64,000 nt of DNA from JBHGAV01 sp041946685 (GTDB lineage: Bacteria; Acidobacteriota; Terriglobia; Bryobacterales; Bryobacteraceae): contig JBHGAV010000015.1 in NCBI GenBank assembly GCA_041946685.1, positions 8,850 through 72,849 of the forward strand, written 5' to 3'. The notes beneath the pieces were generated by a model, which was not told the DNA's origin, ran no database searches, and saw nothing but the letters and a program-made list of their open reading frames with translations. Made by a program: the position numbers and the translations under genes. Below, piece by piece: positions 26,635 through 33,568 of this stretch (position 1 is its first letter; each line of letters begins with the position of its first letter).

Positions 26635-27432
26635 CTAACTGGCTGCCGGTGCCACGATGCGCACCGTGCAGGCGTGCTGTTCGGGACCGTGCGAGGTGAT
26701 GGAGAGCACGTCGTCGTCGAACCGGGCTGCCGCGTAGATGCCGTTGCGAGAGGTCGTCTTTCGATAGGCAGACGGGGCCGGTTGCGCTTCCACCTGCAAG
26801 CCGTAGACGTCGGCCGAGGCCCCGTTCGCCAGCCGGAGGCCGAAGACGACGCTCTCCTGCGTGCCGGAGCCGGCGCCCGTCAGCATCAATCTCCTCCACG
26901 CCGGACTGAGCGCGCACTCCTCCGCCTCCTCTTCGCTTCCCGCGGACCGGAACAGAGTGAGCCGGCCGGCTGTGCTGCTCCTCGCGTATACGCTGAAGCA
27001 GTAACGGAACCAGGAGGGTGCATCGAGGGTTTGCCGAATGCTCTGGCTCAGGGCTCCGGCGTTTGAGAGCCGGAACGCGAACGTCCCGTTATCCGGATCG
27101 GCGACGCCGCCGGTAACCGAGAGTTGTGGATCGGCCGCCCACACGCTGGCGTTCAGGTCGCCACTCCACAGCAGCAGGTTCTCTGTCGGGTCCAGCATCG
27201 TGAACGAGCTGAGTCTCCCCTCGACGGCGTTGAAAAACTCCTCGAGCTGGGCGCGCTCCGAACTTGCGAGCGACGAGAATGTCAGATCCCACGCCGTCAT
27301 CGTCGCCCCGAGGTCGAGCAGCTTGACGGTCCGGCCGTCGGCGAGGGTATTGGTCACAGTGCGGTACACGCGGCGCTTCACGAAGGGATACTGCACGCTC
27401 GCTCCGGACTCGAGCTGTGGAAAGTAGAGCAT
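26635..27432 (-). CDS. Phage distal tail protein, long paralogue
   Basis: 265 residues from ATG 27432. The first ~95 residues repeat the plan of the 119-residue protein encoded just upstream: both begin with an F-P-x-L-x-(S/T)-G-A-x-x-Q-Y-P pattern and contain an aromatic SFTMLDP / SFTDPWE turn. The remaining ~170 residues are a separate beta-rich, probably carbohydrate-binding-like domain. Position between tape measure and tail-tip hub points to a distal tail or minor tail role. No database family can be named from sequence alone. Confidence 0.6.
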   Translation of the reverse strand: MLYFPQLESGASVQYPFVKRRVYRTVTNTLADGRTVKLLDLGATMTAWDLTFSSLASSERAQLEEFFNAVEGRLSSFTMLDPTENLLLWSGDLNASVWAADPQLSVTGGVADPDNGTFAFRLSNAGALSQSIRQTLDAPSWFRYCFSVYARSSTAGRLTLFRSAGSEEEAEECALSPAWRRLMLTGAGSGTQESVVFGLRLANGASADVYGLQVEAQPAPSAYRKTTSRNGIYAAARFDDDVLSITSHGPEQHACTVRIVAPAAS

Positions 27433-27433
27433 C

Positions 27434-27793
27434 TTAGTCTCGGTTCTCCTTGACCACGAGCGTCGCACCGCCTCTGGACAGGTCGCTGAATTCCAGCGGG
27501 ACCACGTCGCTCTCCAGGCTGCAGTCGGCGTGTATGGTCCCTTCCCACGGGTCCGTAAACGAGAAGTGGCCCGATTGTCCTTGTTGAGAAACGAGAAATG
27601 CCTCCAGGGCGGCCATTTCCCCCTCGTCCAGAAGGTCCAGCCGGACGGTCCACCTCCGTGCAGGGCTTGGGTAATCCCGGAATCTCTGCTCGCTGCCGTC
27701 CAGGAACCTCAGGACGCAAGTGGAACCCTGAATGTGACGCGTTGCGGGGTACTGGAGAACGGCCCCGGTTTTCAGAAGAGGAAAGTTGCTCAT
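27434..27793 (-). CDS. Phage distal tail protein, short paralogue
   Basis: 119 residues, directly downstream of the tape-measure gene and one base from the next gene. It shares its whole length with the N-terminal domain of the next protein (see the pattern MSNFPLLKTGAVLQYP here against MLYFPQLESGASVQYP there). The HFSFTDPWEGT segment resembles small tail proteins of siphophages that attach the tip to the tube (minor tail protein M or DUF2460-like); this is inferred from position and general pattern. Confidence 0.6.
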   Translation of the reverse strand: MSNFPLLKTGAVLQYPATRHIQGSTCVLRFLDGSEQRFRDYPSPARRWTVRLDLLDEGEMAALEAFLVSQQGQSGHFSFTDPWEGTIHADCSLESDVVPLEFSDLSRGGATLVVKENRD

Positions 27794-27794
27794 G

Positions 27795-28439
27795 TCACAG
27801 CTCGCTCACTACGTCGCCCAGCGAATGCGCGTTGAGAATGGCTTCCCGCACCGCTCGTGCGATGTCATCGCTATGGTCCAGAAACGACCTGCTGTCCATC
27901 GCTTGCACCTGCACCGTCACCGACGGCGCGTATATCGGTGCTGCGCTCGACATTGTCCGCGGCATGCCGTCTTGCCCGTAGTCCACGGCCAGGATGGGTT
28001 GGCCCTTCTGTTGCGGTGCCGCGCCCAGGAAGTTCACGGCTGATGGAGCCGTGTAGGTGGTGAGTGCCGGAGTCTCCTCGGTCTTGTCGCCTTTAAAGAG
28101 CCCCACGATGGAGGAAACCAGCGAGACCAGGCCGAGACCTCCGCCCAAGGTCTTCATGGCCGTGCTGGCGATACTGCCGGCCACGGAGGCCACCCCGCTG
28201 CCCTTTTGCGCCACGGTGTTCTGAGCCAGGGCCTGCGTGTTCTCCAGGACGGCGTCGGCCTGCTTGATCGTTAGCGCCGGCACGAGCTCCAGTTGCCTGG
28301 CGATCACGGCCACGCTGTCGCTAAAGCTGGGCGTCAGCCCCGGAAGCGTCTCTCTCGCGATCTCGGTGGTCGTGGACGTTTGTCCCCCGCCGGCTACCAT
28401 CTTCAACGCCTCGGAAATGGCGTTTCCCAGTTCACTCAT
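27795..28439 (-). CDS. Very short tape-measure-like protein
   Basis: 214 residues, in the tape-measure position directly after the tail chaperone pair, with which it overlaps by 8 nt. It has helical, Ala/Gln-rich stretches, a hydrophobic Gly-rich segment near residues 92-114 (LGGGLGLVSLVSSIVGLF), which could insert in a membrane, and a conserved-looking C-terminal helix region (RSFLDHSDDIARAVREAIL). Tape-measure length sets tail length at about 1.5 angstrom per residue, which would give a tail of roughly 30 nm, much shorter than typical siphophages. Confidence 0.6.
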   Translation of the reverse strand: MSELGNAISEALKMVAGGGQTSTTTEIARETLPGLTPSFSDSVAVIARQLELVPALTIKQADAVLENTQALAQNTVAQKGSGVASVAGSIASTAMKTLGGGLGLVSLVSSIVGLFKGDKTEETPALTTYTAPSAVNFLGAAPQQKGQPILAVDYGQDGMPRTMSSAAPIYAPSVTVQVQAMDSRSFLDHSDDIARAVREAILNAHSLGDVVSEL

Positions 28440-28764
28440 CTGAGCAGCTCCTTTCTGCCGCCACTGCCTGCTCCAACGTGCAGAACGCGTCGAATTGCCG
28501 GGCGGTCCATGCTCCTGGATTGTTTTGTCCAGACAGCTTCCAGGCGCAGTACCGCTCCAGCCAGGCCAGGCTCTCCGGCGAGATCTCTGTCTTGGGGCAA
28601 CTGGTCGCTACCACGCGTCTGCGGCTCCACACCGGCCGCTCGTTCCCGCGCTCCGCCTCCGGGAGGTGGCCGCACCGGCGCCTCTTCTCCAGGCCGGCTT
28701 TTCTGCACGTCTCGCACTTCCATCCGGCCTGGTCGGAGAATGAGAAGTGGAAGGCGAGGATCAG
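28432..28764 (-). CDS. Tail assembly chaperone frameshift extension (T part of G-T)
   Basis: This 110-residue extension has no start codon of its own after the slippery site. It joins the upstream chaperone frame by a -1 shift at 28764-28770: reading resumes with CTG ATC CTC. The fusion would be 231 residues. The extension begins LILAFHFSFS and carries a Cys-rich patch (CETC, CGH, TSC), perhaps a zinc site, then a helical C-terminus. In lambda the equivalent gpG-T binds the tail tube protein while G coats the tape measure; the same roles are inferred here from position. Confidence 0.75.
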   Translation of the reverse strand: MILAFHFSFSDQAGWKCETCRKAGLEKRRRCGHLPEAERGNERPVWSRRRVVATSCPKTEISPESLAWLERYCAWKLSGQNNPGAWTARQFDAFCTLEQAVAAERSCSDE

Positions 28765-29126
28765 TTTTTTCGTTCGGTTTCTGTGAGGCCCGACTCGGCC
28801 TTTATTGCCGCCACGATCTCGCGGCACAACTCCTCGGGGCCTGCTGCCGCCAGGCTCTCCGGTGTGGCGGGCTGCCCGTCGATTTCCAGGCCCCTCACCT
28901 CGAACAGTCCCCAGAGCAGGTACTCGCGCTCGATCTGATTCGCCAGGAGGGCCGCCTCCATGCTCTCCTTCGGATCGCCCCCGGCTTGCAGAAACTCTAT
29001 TCTCTGGAACAAGTCCCTCAGGCGCTTGGTCAGCTCGACACGGCGATCCAGGCTCATCCTCCGGATCGAGTACGTGACCCCCGGCTGGCTTGTCGAAGAT
29101 AGGGCGGTGCAGCTTTCGTAGTTCAT
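28761..29126 (-). CDS. Tail assembly chaperone (G-like)
   Basis: 121 residues from ATG 29126, four bases after the tail-tube gene. Mostly helical and acidic, typical of tail assembly chaperones that keep the tape measure soluble during tail building. The last codons read CGA AAA AAC TGA, which places a perfect A AAA AAC slippery heptamer just before the stop. The gene is placed exactly between tail tube and tape measure, as in lambda and most siphophages. The in-frame start at 29219 would overlap the tail-tube gene and lacks support. Confidence 0.75.
   Translation of the reverse strand: MNYESCTALSSTSQPGVTYSIRRMSLDRRVELTKRLRDLFQRIEFLQAGGDPKESMEAALLANQIEREYLLWGLFEVRGLEIDGQPATPESLAAAGPEELCREIVAAIKAESGLTETERKN
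28764..28770 (-). promoter_or_regulatory. Programmed -1 ribosomal frameshift site, A AAA AAC
   Basis: The minus strand reads A AAA AAC in the frame of the chaperone gene, followed at once by TGA. Both tRNAs can re-pair after a one-base backward slip. The -1 frame is open for 110 codons up to the tape-measure start. Heptamer type, frame and gene position all match the conserved frameshift of tailed-phage chaperones. Confidence 0.8.
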
Positions 29127-29130
29127 GGTC

Positions 29131-30303
29131 CTATCCGAACGCCACCACCATCTCGTCGTCGAGCGTCCCCTGCGCCCGGCACGCCCGGAAATGCCATTGC
29201 AGCCTTGTCTCTTTGTCATCGAACTCCGGCACTTCGGGTACGACGCTCTTCAAGTACATGCCGAACAGTTGCCCGGCGTCCTGTCCCAACTGGAACATGA
29301 CCTCGATCGGTGATCGCTGCCGCCCCGCTTGGTATAGCGATTTGGTGGCGTCGTCCTCCCGGCCGTAGAGACTCACATCGACGAGCACGGAACGCGAACC
29401 CGCCGCCATGCACCGAGGGAGGATGGATCCAAACTCCCTCGCCCTCAGGTCCAACCCGTTGTCCAGCGTGACTTCGGCGCTCGTGATCGTGAAGAAGCGG
29501 TCGGGGTTCGTCCCTAGCCAGGCCTGTCCCAGGTGCCCGGGAATGATCGTGTAGTTGTATCCCTCATCGGCTGGCTCCGGTGGGAACTCGATGAGTTGCC
29601 CCTGGCTCTCCAGAAAGCTGGAGCTGTCCAGCACATCCATCGCGGCGCCGCTGAACCGGAACTCGTGGTAGTCGCCGTTCACGTTCAATTGCATCCGGTC
29701 GATGCCTGCGCCGCACACGATCCGCTGCACGGCCTCCTCGGGCGACCAGTAGTCGAAAATGCTGGCGCTGTTCAGCCGGGTGGCGGGCATGTAGGTCACG
29801 GTCGGGCCGAACGGAGACCCGGCGCTCGGGATGATGGTGAACGACGCGTTTACCAGGACCGTCTGCTCGTCGGCGATCGCCGTGACGAAACGGATCTCAC
29901 CGCCGAAGGTCACTGCCTGCCCGGCCGCCAGACCGTGAGGTTCGACGAACACCACCGTTCTACCGTCGCAGCCCTCCCCGGCCGTCCCGCCCGCGAAGAG
30001 GAGCGCATCTCCGCCCAACGCGGCCCTGAATAGCGGCCCGTATCCCGGTTCCTCGGTCTGGTTCGTCCAGCCGGTCATGTAACTCCGCAGTTCGAACGTC
30101 GTCTGTCTGCGGAGGTTCGCGGGCAGGCCCAGGAACGTGCGGGTGCCGGTCTTGTCCTTTCGTTCCGGCTTCTCGACTTCCTGTTTGACCGTCAGCTTCA
30201 CCCCCGGGAACCGGTTGGCCGCGGCGATGAGCGGCACGGCACCGTAGGCGGATTCCACCGCCGCGTAGAATCGATTGTTGTTCGATGAAATGTAACAGGA
30301 CAT
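29131..30303 (-). CDS. Phage major tail (tube) protein
   Basis: 390 residues, between the tail-terminator-like gene and the chaperone pair, the standard place for the tail tube gene. The sequence is beta-rich, with an N-terminal half resembling tail tube proteins that have extra domains (KLTVKQEVEKPERKDKTG, then LRSYMTGWTNQTEEPGYGPLF), and a central Ig-like stretch around residues 120-170 (VEPHGLAAGQAVTFGGE). The assignment is by order and fold type rather than a recognised signature. Confidence 0.65.
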   Translation of the reverse strand: MSCYISSNNNRFYAAVESAYGAVPLIAAANRFPGVKLTVKQEVEKPERKDKTGTRTFLGLPANLRRQTTFELRSYMTGWTNQTEEPGYGPLFRAALGGDALLFAGGTAGEGCDGRTVVFVEPHGLAAGQAVTFGGEIRFVTAIADEQTVLVNASFTIIPSAGSPFGPTVTYMPATRLNSASIFDYWSPEEAVQRIVCGAGIDRMQLNVNGDYHEFRFSGAAMDVLDSSSFLESQGQLIEFPPEPADEGYNYTIIPGHLGQAWLGTNPDRFFTITSAEVTLDNGLDLRAREFGSILPRCMAAGSRSVLVDVSLYGREDDATKSLYQAGRQRSPIEVMFQLGQDAGQLFGMYLKSVVPEVPEFDDKETRLQWHFRACRAQGTLDDEMVVAFG

Positions 30304-30322
30304 TCAGTCCGCTCCTCCCCTC

Positions 30323-30820
30323 TCAGCCGATGCTCACATCGACCTCGAAGGTCACCTTTGCCGTCTGTAAGAAATTCTTGCCCCCGTGCTTGCAGGCACC
30401 GAAGGAGACCTCGTAGCCGCCCGCGTAGAAGACTCCGTTTCCCCAGTCCCCTCGATGGGCGTCCAGGACGTTTGTGACGGCCTCCACATACCACTCCAGC
30501 CTCCGGCCCAGCTCCTCCAGCCGGTCGTGGGTGACTCTCGTTTCCACGACCAGCCTGGCCTTGCCCGAGAATGTCCGAAACTTCTCACGCAGTTCGTTTG
30601 TCAGCTTCTCGCAGTAAACGTAGATCGCCGGGTACTGCACGCCGGCCGTCCGTTCCGCCAGCTCGGGTGCCACGCTCTGCGCCAGTACACGTTGTGGATT
30701 GATATCGCTGAGCGCCAGCCTCTCCCGGCCAGCTATGGCGGCCAGGCTGGACGATAGTCCCGTCGGGGATCCCAGCCATGCCGCCATCTTGCTCGTAGTT
30801 AGGTTCGCGACTTGAGCCAC
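30323..30820 (-). CDS. Phage tail terminator / completion protein
   Basis: 165 residues, 5 nt after the connector gene and 19 nt before the tail-tube gene. The segment YPAIYVYCEKLTNELREKFRTFSGKARLVVETRVTH followed by helices and FLQTAKVTFEVDV looks like the mixed alpha/beta tail terminator (gpU-like) fold. It would cap the tail tube and join it to the head connector. No catalytic residues. Assignment rests mainly on gene order. Confidence 0.5.
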   Translation of the reverse strand: MAQVANLTTSKMAAWLGSPTGLSSSLAAIAGRERLALSDINPQRVLAQSVAPELAERTAGVQYPAIYVYCEKLTNELREKFRTFSGKARLVVETRVTHDRLEELGRRLEWYVEAVTNVLDAHRGDWGNGVFYAGGYEVSFGACKHGGKNFLQTAKVTFEVDVSIG

Positions 30821-30825
30821 GTTCG

Positions 30826-31563
30826 TTATCCCCTCCGAAGGACTTGCTCGGCCCGCAAGTAGCTGGACGGCGACTGCCCGCTTGCCGCGATTCTGCCGGC
30901 CTCAAGCCCCGTCGACGGCATCGTCCAGCTCGAGCCAAGCGGGATGGGTGACGCGTTCTGCAGCCGCGCGTTGTCGATCGCGGTCCCGGCGTACACATTC
31001 CAGCCGGTTGCCACCGCCGGGGCCTCGGCGACCGCCGCGACTGGGACAGTGCCCTCCGCGGCCGACAGCACGGCTGGCTCGCTCGGGCACCCCTCTTCGC
31101 CGTTCTGCCCCACCCACGCCGCTCTCACCCAGTACATCTCAGCCCCGCTGCTACCCATTGCTGTGGTGAGCGTGGGCGGTGCGGCTTTCGGAATCGGCTC
31201 CCCGACCATCCCGACCCCGCTCGCCAGAAGATTCGTAAGCGCCCACTTGGAAAGCTTTTCGTACTCCCGCCACTTGGCGAGATACCGGTCGTTTAGCTGG
31301 CTGTGGTGCGCGTCTCTGTACGCCAGGGAGAGTGTGTGAAAGAGGTGCCACAGTTGCAGCGGCGGTGTAACAACCACCCGCCGCAGGTCGTCGTGGCTGT
31401 CGCGGAAGAACTTGCTGGTTAGCTCAATCTCCAGCTCCCTCTGTGCCAGGACCAGCTTCCGGGAGAGATCGATGCGCTCGGTGGAAGCCAGGTCGTAGAT
31501 GGAGCTCTCGTAACTCCTCAGATCTTCCAGGGTCGAGATCGTCCCATCGGTGAATAGTGCCAT
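30826..31563 (-). CDS. Phage head-tail connector protein with FN3-like domain
   Basis: 245 residues. The N-terminal ~110 residues are helical (LVLAQRELEIELTSKFF, WREYEKLSKWALTNLL), as in head-tail adaptors. From about residue 125 a beta-sandwich module follows (YWVRAAWVGQNGEEGCPS, GWNVYAG) that resembles a segment of the tail-tip protein and FN3-like decoration domains. Position right after the 110-residue connector gene supports a head-completion role. No closer family recognised. Confidence 0.55.
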   Translation of the reverse strand: MALFTDGTISTLEDLRSYESSIYDLASTERIDLSRKLVLAQRELEIELTSKFFRDSHDDLRRVVVTPPLQLWHLFHTLSLAYRDAHHSQLNDRYLAKWREYEKLSKWALTNLLASGVGMVGEPIPKAAPPTLTTAMGSSGAEMYWVRAAWVGQNGEEGCPSEPAVLSAAEGTVPVAAVAEAPAVATGWNVYAGTAIDNARLQNASPIPLGSSWTMPSTGLEAGRIAASGQSPSSYLRAEQVLRRG

Positions 31564-31581
31564 GTCGCCCTCGGCTCCGCC

Positions 31582-31914
31582 TCATTCCTGCGGTATCTTG
31601 CCCTTCGGCTTCTGTCTCCTGGCCTCCTCCTGCGAGGCCGAAACGACGGTCACCTGAATCCGCCCGGCGGTCGCGGACTCCTCGGCAAGGCGCCGCGCCT
31701 CGGCGGCCTCCTCGCGGAATGCGTCGGTCTCCTCTGCTGTGGCCAGTCTCGCTCCGCCTTCCACGATCAGCTTTGCCGCCAGCGCCCGCGCCACCTCGGT
31801 CTTAACCCCAGCGCGACCGCCGTCGGGAGTCCCCAGGCTTACCACCACCACGTACGGCTCTGCGATGGCGGCCTCCACCTCTCGGAGTTTCTGGTAATAC
31901 ACTCTGAGGTCCAT
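31582..31914 (-). CDS. Phage head-associated small protein
   Basis: 110 residues following the coat gene. An N-terminal part with alternating hydrophobic residues (YVVVVSLGTPDGGR) is followed by a long Ala/Glu/Arg helix (ARALAAKLI, AEEARRLAEES pattern) and a basic tail. It could be a decoration, head-stabilising or connector protein. It is separated from the coat gene by a strong hairpin. Function not recognised; kept because it is in the cassette, with good spacing and an open frame. Confidence 0.5.
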   Translation of the reverse strand: MDLRVYYQKLREVEAAIAEPYVVVVSLGTPDGGRAGVKTEVARALAAKLIVEGGARLATAEETDAFREEAAEARRLAEESATAGRIQVTVVSASQEEARRQKPKGKIPQE

Positions 31915-31934
31915 CTCTGTCCTCCAGGTTCGTC

Positions 31935-31961
31935 GGGACCCCGGCTCAAGGCCGGGGTCCC
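31935..31961 (-). other. Strong GC-rich hairpin just after the coat gene
   Basis: GGGACCCCGGC (31935-31945) and GCCGGGGTCCC (31951-31961) form a perfect 11-bp stem with a 5-nt loop, beginning 16 nt after the coat stop codon on the minus strand. No T-run follows, so it is unlikely to stop transcription fully. It probably protects the 3' end of coat mRNA or weakens read-through, which would raise coat over downstream proteins. Confidence 0.55.
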
Positions 31962-31977
31962 AAGTCTTCGTCTCTTG

Positions 31978-32889
31978 CTAGCTGTTGACTTGAACGCCGA
32001 ACGAGTTGCGAAGCACGCCCACGCCGTACAAAACGTCTACTGTGAACTGCTGCGCGAGAGTGTTCGGCTGGTAGCTCATCACCACCCGCATGCCGAAGTT
32101 CCCCATCTCGGCGTACTCGGCAATGGCGCCGGTCCCCGGCAAGGGCTGCGGCAGCCGGCGGACCACCAGGCCCAGAGCGCTGCGCGCGAAAGCTAGGTTG
32201 TGAGTGGTGACCGGACCGCTGCCGGTCTTCTTAACAAACTGCGACCGGAATACGAAGAAGTCCTTGATCTTCCCCACCGAGCCCTCGACCAGTGCCCGCA
32301 AGCCGGCTTCGCCGGCCGTCTGGAACTCGCTGAAGCGGGCGATCTGCCGCAACTGGGAATAGGTGGATCCGTCGACCACCAGGTACTTCGGCTCGCTGGC
32401 GGGCACCTTCGCGTCAAATAACTCGGTCTCCGCCGTGTCGATGACGGCTTCCGTGATCGCCGTCCCGGCTGAGCCTACCGCGGCGTTCGCCGTGAAGCTG
32501 GCGTACGTGCCCAGAAGATCGCTCTCGATTTTCTCAGCCAGGGCGACCAGCGCCGGTTGCATGTACAGCTTCAGCAGGTCCGGGACCGCCAGGATTTTGG
32601 TGACGTCCGGGATCTGGAACGTCGCTTCGGCGTGCGTGTTGAGAACGATCTGCGCATTTCCCAGGCTCGCGTTCTGAGTCTGCACCGTTCCGCCTTCCGC
32701 CAGGTTGTTGGCGACCAGTGTCGGAGGAATCGGCACGTTCACCGTGTCTCCGGCCTGTCCTAGCGTCGGCTCGAAATCGCGATTGACCAGGTTACCCATG
32801 ACGAGGTTACCCATCAGGGCGGGCAAGGCGTCGACCGCCACCAACTTGACAATCGCGTTAGCCACATTTGCTGATGTTACTGCTGGCAT
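31978..32889 (-). CDS. Phage major capsid (coat) protein, P22-coat-like
   Basis: 303 residues. An N-terminal Ala/Val-rich segment (TSANVANAIVKLVAVDAL), NLVNRDF, GDTVNVPIPP, then a long helix-rich spine (PALVALAEKIESDLLGTYA) and C-terminal beta strands fit an HK97-fold coat related to P22-type capsid proteins. No head protease gene is present, which fits a coat protein that does not need processing. The separate scaffold gene immediately upstream agrees. Confidence 0.75.
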   Translation of the reverse strand: MPAVTSANVANAIVKLVAVDALPALMGNLVMGNLVNRDFEPTLGQAGDTVNVPIPPTLVANNLAEGGTVQTQNASLGNAQIVLNTHAEATFQIPDVTKILAVPDLLKLYMQPALVALAEKIESDLLGTYASFTANAAVGSAGTAITEAVIDTAETELFDAKVPASEPKYLVVDGSTYSQLRQIARFSEFQTAGEAGLRALVEGSVGKIKDFFVFRSQFVKKTGSGPVTTHNLAFARSALGLVVRRLPQPLPGTGAIAEYAEMGNFGMRVVMSYQPNTLAQQFTVDVLYGVGVLRNSFGVQVNS

Positions 32890-32963
32890 TTAGTTTTTCC
32901 TGTCCTTTCTGATTCCGCCTCTGAGGGCGTTGTTCTGCTTCCCGCTGGCGCCGTGCGATCTTG

Positions 32964-33551
32964 TTACCCGCCCAGCGTCTGGGAGGCAATCCTTGCTATC
33001 TCCTGACGAACCTTTTCCAGTTCTTCAGGACTCATCCCCGGCTTGATTCTGTCCAGGTCGATGCTTGCGCCGGCTGGAGCGGAGTTCCGCTGTGCGGAAG
33101 TGATCCCCGAACCGCCCAGGTTCCGGGCCGGCAGGAACTCTGGGTTTTCGCTTACGAACTGGGTGAGATATTCCCGGAGCCCTACCGTTCCACTCTCGCT
33201 GATACCCACCAGCCGCCCGTCTTCGCTGCGCCTGACGTCGTCTTTGACCGCCTTGAAGGCAAGGTCGACTTTCGTCACCCCCAGCCGTTGCAGTTCCGCC
33301 CGGATCGCGGCGCTCCGGTCGGCCTCTTCGGCCGCCTGTCTGCTCCGGGCGTTTTCCTGCACCAGTTCGTTGACCCTGCGCTCCAGTTGCTCCCGGCGCT
33401 TCCTCTCCTCGCTCAGCTCGTTCTTGTAGGCCGGCTCCGCACGGGATGCCTCCCGCTTTGTGTACTCCTCGATCGCCTCACGGATGACCCCGCGAATGTC
33501 GAGAGCGCCGTCCATTGCCGTCGTGCTGTTGTCCTTGGCAGCTTGCTCCAT
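32964..33551 (-). CDS. Phage scaffolding protein
   Basis: 195 residues, directly before the coat gene. Residues about 25-90 are a strongly charged coiled coil (EEYTKREASR, ERKRREQLERRVNELVQE), and the C-terminus is a helix (SPEELEKVRQEIARIASQ) typical of scaffolds that bind coat subunits during procapsid assembly. Charged, coiled-coil composition and position both support the call. Confidence 0.75.
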   Translation of the reverse strand: MEQAAKDNSTTAMDGALDIRGVIREAIEEYTKREASRAEPAYKNELSEERKRREQLERRVNELVQENARSRQAAEEADRSAAIRAELQRLGVTKVDLAFKAVKDDVRRSEDGRLVGISESGTVGLREYLTQFVSENPEFLPARNLGGSGITSAQRNSAPAGASIDLDRIKPGMSPEELEKVRQEIARIASQTLGG

Positions 33552-33568
33552 CCGTTCTCTCCTTTGCT

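Noticed and set aside
28432..28827. Independent gene starting at 28827 after the chaperone
   Set aside because: The frame before the slippery site has no good start and is antisense-like in composition; continuity through A AAA AAC explains the coding part better.
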